Shown: positions 58,790 through 64,000 of the stretch, piece by piece | Layout of the letters: each line of letters starts with the position of its first letter | How positions within the stretch are numbered: position 1 is the first letter of the stretch | Origin: CAWGJC01 sp965276665 | Lineage (GTDB): Bacteria > Pseudomonadota > Alphaproteobacteria > Acetobacterales > Acetobacteraceae | Assembly (NCBI GenBank): GCA_965276665.1 | Contig: OZ255620.1 | Coordinates: 2,666,001-2,730,000, forward strand | Direction: 5' to 3' | DNA: 64,000 bases | Position numbers and translations under genes: made by a program | The notes under the pieces: model-generated | The model's input: the letters and a program-made list of their open reading frames with translations, nothing else | What the model was told of the DNA's origin: nothing | Database searches by the model: none

Positions 58790-59372
58790 CGAGGCCGCAG
58801 CGGCGCTGAGCATTCTCGCGCGGCCTCCGGAACAGCATAGGACGAGCGCGGACGGCGCGGTTGCCGCCCCCGCCCCGCCGCTCTGGCCGGCCGAGCCGCC
58901 ACCCGATCCCGGCGGCGGCCGGCTGCCGGATGTCGAGCCGCTGCCGCCCGAGCCGCCGCCCGAGACAGCAATGGCCGCGCTCCCGCCGCAGCCAGCGCCC
59001 CCAGCTTCAGCAGGACCGGCCGCAACAACGCCAATCGCGGCAACGCCAGCCGCGACAATACCAGCGGGGGCAACGCCGCCCGCGGCAAACCCGGCCCCGG
59101 CGCCTCCGGCGTCCCCGCCAACCTCCCCGCCAACGTCCCCGATCGACGAGACCGCGATCATCGGGGCCATGCGGCAGGCCGCCGCGGCCTCGCTCGCCGC
59201 CGCGCTGCTCGGCGGCGACAAGCCGCGCACGCTCCCGGCCGCGCTGCAGCTGTGGCGCCGCACCTATCAGGCGATGTACGGGGAAGCGCTCCCCGAGCCG
59301 CCGGATGGCACGCCCCCCGCCCCGACGGCGGCAAAGAAGCCGGGGCCCGGCCGCCCGCAAGGCCGGGGCTGA
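58752..59372 (+). CDS. Long Pro/Ala-rich protein overlapping nepR
   Basis: 206 residues: a basic start MFRKKKAETQSDDEAAAALS, about 100 residues of Pro/Ala/Thr low complexity (for example PPAANPAPAPPASPPTSPPT), then an apparent folded end IIGAMRQAAAASLAAALLGG and ALQLWRRTYQAMYGEALPEP. GGAGT lies before the ATG, inside nepR. No signal peptide. I do not recognise the family. The overlap suggests joint expression with NepR; a linker-plus-binding-helix scaffold is a guess. Confidence 0.55.
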   Translation: MFRKKKAETQSDDEAAAALSILARPPEQHRTSADGAVAAPAPPLWPAEPPPDPGGGRLPDVEPLPPEPPPETAMAALPPQPAPPASAGPAATTPIAATPAATIPAGATPPAANPAPAPPASPPTSPPTSPIDETAIIGAMRQAAAASLAAALLGGDKPRTLPAALQLWRRTYQAMYGEALPEPPDGTPPAPTAAKKPGPGRPQGRG

Positions 59373-59454
59373 CCAGCCTGTCGCCAAAGGCGCGATTGAC
59401 GGCATCGCGGCAGGAGGATGAGCATCGGGCTTCGTGTCAAAGGGAGCGACGCCG

Positions 59455-59859
59455 ATGTCCGAGGATTCCGCGCTGTTCGACAAGGGCCTGCCGATCCGCC
59501 GCGAGGTGCTCGGGCCGGAATATGTCGACGCGGCGATGGCGCGCGCCGATGACTTCATGATGTCGTTCCAGCGCGCCACCACGAGCTGGGCGTGGGGCTG
59601 GGCCTGGGGCGATCCGACGCTCGACCGCAAGACGCGCAGCCTGATGAACCTCGCGATGCTCACCGCGCTCAACCGCGCCCCCGAGATCAAGCTGCATGTG
59701 AAGGGCGCGCTCACCAACGGCGTGACGGTCGACGAGATCAGGGCCGCGCTGCTGCATGCCACCGCCTATTGCGGCATCCCGGCCGGACTCGACGCGTTTC
59801 GCGCGGCGCATGAGGTGCTGGTCAAGGAAGGCGCGCTCCCCGGCACGCCCGCCGCGTAG
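59455..59859 (+). CDS. Carboxymuconolactone decarboxylase-family protein
   Basis: 134 residues. RREVLGPEYVDAAM, LDRKTRSLMNLAMLTALN and HVKGALTNGVTVDEIRAALL are signatures of the CMD/PcaC family; HATAYCGIPAGLDAFRAAHE has the catalytic-face residues. GGGAG precedes the ATG at 59455. It could be 4-carboxymuconolactone decarboxylase or one of the many relatives. No other pca genes are nearby. The gene is followed eight bases later by the lactonase-like gene, so a ring-opening pair on a lactone is plausible. Confidence 0.85.
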   Translation: MSEDSALFDKGLPIRREVLGPEYVDAAMARADDFMMSFQRATTSWAWGWAWGDPTLDRKTRSLMNLAMLTALNRAPEIKLHVKGALTNGVTVDEIRAALLHATAYCGIPAGLDAFRAAHEVLVKEGALPGTPAA

Positions 59860-59867
59860 CCGCCATC

Positions 59868-60665
59868 TTGTCCGACCCCGAATATGAGGTTTTCGCCATC
59901 CGCTACGCCCGGCGGGATGCGCGTCGCGCCGAGCATTTCGTCGGCGGCGACCCGCATGACGGACCGATGCCGATGGATTATTTTATCTGGCTGATCAAAG
60001 GCGACGGGCGCGCCGTCGTGGTGGATCTCGGCTTCACCGCCGAGGTCGCGTCCAGGCGCGGACGGGAATTCCTGCGCTGCCCGGTCGAGACGCTCGGCCG
60101 GTTCGACGTGACGCCCGATCAGGTGAGCGACGTGGTGCTCACCCATCTGCATTACGATCACGTCGGCAATCTCGGGCGATTCCCCGCCGCCACCTTCCAC
60201 CTGCAGGAGGCCGATCTGCATTTCGCGGTCGGGCGCCACATGCGGCATCCGCATCTGCGCCAGATTTACGAGGTGGAGGATCTGGTCGGGCTGGTGCGCC
60301 TCAACCACAAGGGACAGGCGCGGCTCTATACGGGCGAGGTGGCGCTGCATCCCGGGATCACGCTGCATCCGGCGCCCGGCCATTCCGCCGGCCTGCAATT
60401 CGTGCGCGTCACCACGCGGCGCGGACCGGTGGTGCTCGCCTCCGACGCCTCGCATTTCTACGAGACGATGGAGACCGGACGGCCCTTCCCCATCCTGGTC
60501 AGCATGCCCGACACGCTGGAGAGCTATGAGCGCCTCTTCGCCGCCGCGCCGTCGGTCGCGCATATCGTGCCGGGGCACGACCCGCTGGTGATGGCGCGCT
60601 ATCCGGCCCCGAGCCCCGACCTGCAGGGGATCGCCGTCCGGCTGGACGTGCCGCCGAACGCCTGA
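59868..60665 (+). CDS. Metallo-beta-lactamase-fold lactonase-like hydrolase
   Basis: 265 residues, TTG start at 59868 (no in-frame ATG before the domain). The zinc motif THLHYDHVGN (H-x-H-x-D-H) and HPAPGHSAGLQF, LASDASHF and VPGHDP follow the order of the AttM/AiiA N-acylhomoserine-lactonase branch of the MBL fold. It may open lactone rings, including quorum signals, or the lactone used by the preceding CMD-family gene. Cytoplasmic. Ends at a truncated R3 repeat. Confidence 0.82.
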   Translation: MSDPEYEVFAIRYARRDARRAEHFVGGDPHDGPMPMDYFIWLIKGDGRAVVVDLGFTAEVASRRGREFLRCPVETLGRFDVTPDQVSDVVLTHLHYDHVGNLGRFPAATFHLQEADLHFAVGRHMRHPHLRQIYEVEDLVGLVRLNHKGQARLYTGEVALHPGITLHPAPGHSAGLQFVRVTTRRGPVVLASDASHFYETMETGRPFPILVSMPDTLESYERLFAAAPSVAHIVPGHDPLVMARYPAPSPDLQGIAVRLDVPPNA

Positions 60666-60745
60666 GGCTGTCAAGAAACGCGGTCTGGCGGACATCCGAC
60701 GCGCTTTTCCGACGCTCCGGTGCTCACGGCCGGCAAGGCCGCTCC
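60664..60745. repeat. R3 repeat, truncated and inverted (copy e)
   Basis: GAGGCTGTCAAGAAACGCGG, TCTGGCGGACATCCGACGCG and CGGTGCTCACGGCC match the reverse complement of R3 copy a. The element stops at the start of the antiporter gene instead of showing its other end. Confidence 0.75.
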
Positions 60746-61717
60746 GTGGAGGGCTGGATGGTCGTTGCGCTCTGGCCGCTGGCGTTCTGTGGGGGTGTTG
60801 CGCTCATCGTTTGGGGTGCAGAGGCGTTCGCCGAGCATCTCGGCAGGGCTTCGGTGCGGCTCGGCGTCAGCACCTTTGCGCTCGCGCTCCTGCTGGCTGG
60901 GGCGGAGCCCGAGGAGCTTACGACGGCAGTGGTCGCCGCGCTCCGCGGATCGCCAGGAATCGCGCTCGGCGATATCGTGGGCGCGAACGTCGCAATCTGC
61001 CTCGTCGCGCTCGGCGTCGGCGCATGGATATCGCCATTGCCGTTCCGGGGCGGGATCATGCGCTACGCCCTGCTCGGACTTCCGCTCGGCGCCTTGAGCG
61101 CGTGGTTCGCCTGGGACGGCAGGGTCGGTCGGATAGAGGGCGCGATACTGGTCGCCCTCTACGTCGTCTACGTTGGCGCGATCTGGACAACGGAACGCAA
61201 ACTGCCCGCGCTCGGCGAGGTGGGCGAGCTGGCCGAGGCAAGGGAGGCTGCGGCGTCCGGGCACCCGTCACGGATCGGGCGCGATTTGGCGTTCGTGCTG
61301 GCGGGAGTCGTGGCCATGGCCGGGGGCGCCACGCTGTTGGTCGAGGCGGTCCAAAGAATCAGCGGCGTGGAGGCGACACAGACGCGGATGGGCCTGACCT
61401 TGGTCGGGTTCGCGACGGGTTTCGAGCTGGTGGTGCTGGCCTGGTCGGCGGCCCGGCGCGGCATTTCCGAGGCGGCGGTGGCGGGCGTCGTGGGTTCCTT
61501 CGCCTATAACGCGACGATGACACTCGGAGCCGGCGCACTCGCCCGTCCGCTCGTGCTGACCGACGCGGCGGTGCTGCATGTCCCGTTCCTGCTCATGCTC
61601 GGGTCGCTGGCAATCCTCATCCTCTTGGCCAGCCGTCGAGGCCAGCTCGGGCGCGCGGAAGGCGGCTTGTTGCTCGCGCTCTATCCCGTGTTCGTGGCGC
61701 TGATTCTGTTCAGTTGA
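60746..61717 (+). CDS. Sodium/calcium exchanger-family (CaCA) membrane protein
   Basis: 323 residues with about ten hydrophobic segments. The two alpha repeats of the CaCA superfamily are GAEPEELTTAVVAALRGSPG and GFATGFELVVLAWSAARRG, each followed by G-x-(V/I)-x-G-(A/S) turns and N (DIVGANV, VVGSFAYNA). It exchanges Ca2+ or another cation for Na+/H+ at the inner membrane. GTG at 60746 has AAGG seven bases upstream; ATG at 60758 has GGAGGG four bases upstream, and either may be used. The upstream sequence is an R3 fragment. Confidence 0.85.
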   Translation: MEGWMVVALWPLAFCGGVALIVWGAEAFAEHLGRASVRLGVSTFALALLLAGAEPEELTTAVVAALRGSPGIALGDIVGANVAICLVALGVGAWISPLPFRGGIMRYALLGLPLGALSAWFAWDGRVGRIEGAILVALYVVYVGAIWTTERKLPALGEVGELAEAREAAASGHPSRIGRDLAFVLAGVVAMAGGATLLVEAVQRISGVEATQTRMGLTLVGFATGFELVVLAWSAARRGISEAAVAGVVGSFAYNATMTLGAGALARPLVLTDAAVLHVPFLLMLGSLAILILLASRRGQLGRAEGGLLLALYPVFVALILFS

Positions 61718-61767
61718 AGGTGCTTGATCTCAGCCGGCCGATCAGAGACGACATGATGCCGCCCCTT

Positions 61768-62478
61768 CTACAGCATTCCCATCGCCCGCAATGCCCGCGG
61801 CACCACGCCGATCATCGGCGTGCACTCGCGGAGCGCCCCGGCCAGCCCATCCCGCGGCACGATGCGCAGCAGATCGATCTCGCGGTCCGGCGCCCTGGCA
61901 TGCGCGGCATGGATCGCCGCCGCATCCAGCCCCGTCTCCATCCGGCAGGCGATGTCGACCACATGCGTCCCCGGATGCTCGACCGCGCAGACCGGATGCA
62001 AGGACGCGACCTTATCGGCGTCGAGGCCAAGCTCCTCCTCCAGCTCCTGGATCAACGCGGCTTCCAGATCGATCGCATCGCCCTGCACCGCCGCCACATC
62101 GACATTCCCGGCCGGCGGCAGCTGCCAGTAGCCGGGCAGATAGACCGATCCCGCCTCCCGCCGCCCCAGCACCACCCCATCCGCGCAGAGCAGCGGTCCG
62201 CACACCGCCATCGGCCGGATGCGCAGGCGCTCATGCAGGCCGGGCTCGCGCAGCTGCGCCGCCACCCGGCGATACTCGGTCCAGCGGCAGAACAATCGGT
62301 CCGGGGCGATCGTCTCGACGCTCAGCACCCGGCCGTTGAACAGGCTCGGCACCGCAGCCCGCGCCGCCTGCCAGGCGCGTTCCACCTCCGCCTCCAGGGC
62401 GGGCGGCAAATCCTTCATCTCCCCCACAACGCGTGCGACGACACCCGCTGCGAGCGGATACTCGAGCCAGCCCTGCAT
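61768..62478 (-). CDS. NUDIX-like hydrolase
   Basis: 236 residues. The Nudix box can be traced as G...DLEAALIQELEEELGLDA, with QELEEELGL in place of the usual REUxEExGU. It is embedded in PLPPAGNVD...VCAVEHPGTHVVDIACRME. Nudix enzymes hydrolyse nucleoside diphosphate derivatives. The ATG at 62478 is preferred over one at 62505 because GAAGGG lies seven bases before it. Arg to Gln in the box may alter activity. It is convergent with the antiporter. Confidence 0.7.
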   Translation of the reverse strand: MQGWLEYPLAAGVVARVVGEMKDLPPALEAEVERAWQAARAAVPSLFNGRVLSVETIAPDRLFCRWTEYRRVAAQLREPGLHERLRIRPMAVCGPLLCADGVVLGRREAGSVYLPGYWQLPPAGNVDVAAVQGDAIDLEAALIQELEEELGLDADKVASLHPVCAVEHPGTHVVDIACRMETGLDAAAIHAAHARAPDREIDLLRIVPRDGLAGALRECTPMIGVVPRALRAMGML

Positions 62479-62571
62479 GATCCGCGCCCTTCGCTGCCGC
62501 AGCATGCTCTAGCATCGTTGCCGCGCGGCCGTCCGCGCCGCATCCTGCCGGCCCCTTCGAAAGCGAGGCAC

Positions 62572-63051
62572 ATGAGCCTGGATCATTCTCACGACCACGC
62601 GCGCTGGCGGGATGACGGCGTACGCGTCATCAAGGGCGACCAGCTCGATGCCAACACCGCCCAGACACCCGGCATGCAGCGCGAGGCCGCGATCAACGCG
62701 GCCCGGGTCGGCGCGCAGAAAATCTGGGCCGGCACGGTCAAGATCGATCCCGACGCCAAAACCGGCGCCCACCATCACGGCGCGCTGGAAAGCGTGATCT
62801 ACGTCGTCCGCGGCCGCGCCCGCATGCGCTGGGGGGACCATCTCGAATTCACCGCCGAAGCCGACCCCGGCGACTTCATCTACGTGCCACCCTACGTGCC
62901 CCACCAGGAAATCAACGCCAGCCCCGACGAAGTTCTGGAATGCGTCCTGGTCCGTAGCGACAACGAAGCTGTCGTCGTCAACCTCGACATCGAACCCATC
63001 GAAAAACCGGACTCCGTGTACTGGGTCGACCCCATCCACCGTCGGCCGTGA
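62572..63051 (+). CDS. Cupin-domain protein
   Basis: 159 residues, single cupin barrel. Metal ligands appear in GAHHHGALESVIYVVRGRAR (H-x-H...E) and YVPPYVPHQEINASPDEVLE (the second His). A His-rich start (MSLDHSHDHARW) is unusual. GCGAGG precedes the ATG. It has no neighbour that reveals the substrate; an R2 repeat starts eight bases after the stop. Confidence 0.83.
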   Translation: MSLDHSHDHARWRDDGVRVIKGDQLDANTAQTPGMQREAAINAARVGAQKIWAGTVKIDPDAKTGAHHHGALESVIYVVRGRARMRWGDHLEFTAEADPGDFIYVPPYVPHQEINASPDEVLECVLVRSDNEAVVVNLDIEPIEKPDSVYWVDPIHRRP

Positions 63052-63058
63052 AGGAAGA

Positions 63059-63246
63059 AGGCCAGGGGGCTCTCCCCCCTGGACCCCCGCCAAAGGCCGA
63101 GCCTTTGGACTCCATTACGGCTGTTTGGAGAGGGGTGGGCGACGAGGTGATTGCAACCGGTACCTGGCCCACCCCTCTCCAAACAGCCCTAGAGGGTTCT
63201 AAGGGCTGTGCCCTTAGCGGGGTCCAGGGGCAGAGCCCCTGGCCTT
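63059..63246. repeat. R2 repeat, copy g, with an R4 centre
   Basis: R2-type arms (GGCCAGGGGGCTCTCCCCCC at left, CTTAGCGGGGTCCAGGGGCA and GCCCCTGGCCTT at right) surround the R4 palindrome at 63119-63187. The right arm holds the last codons and stop of the convergent ppsR-like gene. Confidence 0.9.
63119..63187. repeat. R4 palindromic module inside R2 copy g
   Basis: CTGTTTGGAGAGGGGTGGGC and the complementary CCCACCCCTCTCCAAACAG, loop with TTGCAACCGGTACCT, as in the module at 36429-36495. The loop differs at several bases. Confidence 0.9.
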
Positions 63247-64000
63247 ACCCTCCTCCGGCGGATGGCGTTTGCGCCGTTCGTGCCAGGCGTCCATCAGTTG
63301 GAGGACGGCGGCGGCGGTTTCTTCGATGGAGCGCCGGGTGACGTCCACGACCGGCCAGCCGTGCCGGCCGCAAAAGCGGCGTGCCCAGAGCAGTTCGGTT
63401 CGCACCGCTTCCTCGTCGACGTATTCGGCGTTGTCGTGTCGCATGCGGCCGTCTTCGCCGCCGGCGGCGAGCAGGCGGAGGCGGTGGCGGCGGATTTCGA
63501 TCAGCGCGGCGGGTTCGAGGGTGAGGCCGATCACCGGGCAGGTCGGGGTCTCGAGCCCGGGCGGGTCGGGCAGGTTCGGCACCAGCGGCACGTTGGCCGC
63601 CTTCACCCCGCGATTGGCGAGGTAGAAGGAAGTGGGCGTTTTCGAGCTGCGCGAGACCCCGACCAGGATCACGTCCGCGGCGGCGAGGCCGAGCTGGGCC
63701 TGCCCGTCATCATGGGCGAGGACGTAGTGCATGGCGTCGATGCGGCGGAAGTAATCGGCGTCGAGCACGTATTGCTTGCCGGGACGCGACTGCGCCTGCT
63801 CGCCGATCTGCTCCTGCAGCAGGGTCAGCACGGGGTCGAGCACGTTCACCACCGAGACGCCGAGCCGGGCGCAGGTGGTTTCCATGTCGCTGCGCAGCGC
63901 CTTGTCCACCACGGTCGAGAGCACGGGGCCGGGTTCCGCCTCGATGCCTTCCAGCACGCGATGGAGCTGGAAGCGCGTCCGGATCAGGCTCCAACGGTGA
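63214..64000 (-). CDS. PEP synthase regulatory protein / kinase-phosphorylase (5' truncated by window edge)
   Basis: At least 262 residues visible. The PSRP (DUF299) features are YFRRIDAMHYVLAHDDG, the P-loop-like ILVGVSRSSKTPTSFYLANR and VKAANVPLVPNLPDPPGLE. These proteins phosphorylate and dephosphorylate PEP synthase or pyruvate phosphate dikinase using ADP and phosphate. The frame is open to the right edge (HRWSLIRTRFQLHRVLEG), so the start lies beyond it. The last ten residues KARGSAPGPR and the TAA stop are encoded by the R2 repeat. Confidence 0.88.
   Translation of the reverse strand, partial: HRWSLIRTRFQLHRVLEGIEAEPGPVLSTVVDKALRSDMETTCARLGVSVVNVLDPVLTLLQEQIGEQAQSRPGKQYVLDADYFRRIDAMHYVLAHDDGQAQLGLAAADVILVGVSRSSKTPTSFYLANRGVKAANVPLVPNLPDPPGLETPTCPVIGLTLEPAALIEIRRHRLRLLAAGGEDGRMRHDNAEYVDEEAVRTELLWARRFCGRHGWPVVDVTRRSIEETAAAVLQLMDAWHERRKRHPPEEGKARGSAPGPR

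Overview
The window looks like a chromosomal stretch of a GC-rich alphaproteobacterium, most likely an acetic-acid-bacterium relative (Acetobacteraceae/Rhodospirillales). This is inferred from the strongly GC-biased codon use, an atpHAGDC operon without atpB/E/F beside it, a kdsB-pheA pair divergent from a membrane-anchored cytochrome c, an MbfA-type ferritin/VIT1 fusion, a NepR-like anti-sigma factor with EcfG-like promoters, and the style of the proteins. There are no rRNA or tRNA genes, transposases, phage genes or CRISPR arrays that I can see.

Layout. 1-4.5 kb: a crotonase, a small lipoprotein with an EcfG-like promoter, a cardiolipin-synthase-like PLD, an EEP-fold hydrolase and a small HTH protein. 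4.5-10.3 kb, minus strand: a tightly packed block running cytochrome c, histidinol-phosphatase-like, YejA-like binding protein, second PLD, two half-size chromate transporters. 10.4-12 kb: kdsB-pheA. 12-15.5 kb: a Rieske oxygenase, then a probable polymorphic-toxin gene followed by two tandem copies of a 204-residue helical-repeat protein (probable immunity). 15.6-26 kb: an M20 peptidase, then yejBEF, a CtBP-like dehydrogenase, a penicillin acylase and a kynureninase, which read as a peptide/amide uptake and breakdown unit. 26-32 kb: tctABC divergent from two Gfo/Idh/MocA oxidoreductases and a sugar isomerase. 32-43 kb: mbfA, purH, a GT4, a heparinase II/III protein, rpe, rsmB, a GNAT enzyme, a GT39 enzyme and a NIPSNAP protein. 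43-49 kb: a ferritin-like protein and the F1 ATP synthase operon. 49-56 kb: an RlmM-like methyltransferase, DUF423, DUF985, a GST, gloB, a methyltransferase, an RraA-like protein and kup. 56-64 kb: small envelope proteins, a CinA-family amidase, a nepR-like gene, a lactonase-like enzyme, a Ca2+/Na+ antiporter, a NUDIX protein, a cupin and the 3' part of a PEP-synthase regulatory protein.

The most unusual content is not the housekeeping genes but the repeats between them. At least four families of long palindromic intergenic repeats (called R1-R4 here) occupy many gene junctions. Two 185-bp R2 copies 21 kb apart are identical as read by eye. R2 also supplies the stop codon and the same last ten or so residues of two unrelated proteins. 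Short tandem repeats (12-25 bp) mark the edges of several genes. In one case they make a chain of three overlapping six-codon mini-ORFs leading into a ferritin-like gene. The duplicated immunity genes carry a fossil of the toxin gene's 3' end between them.
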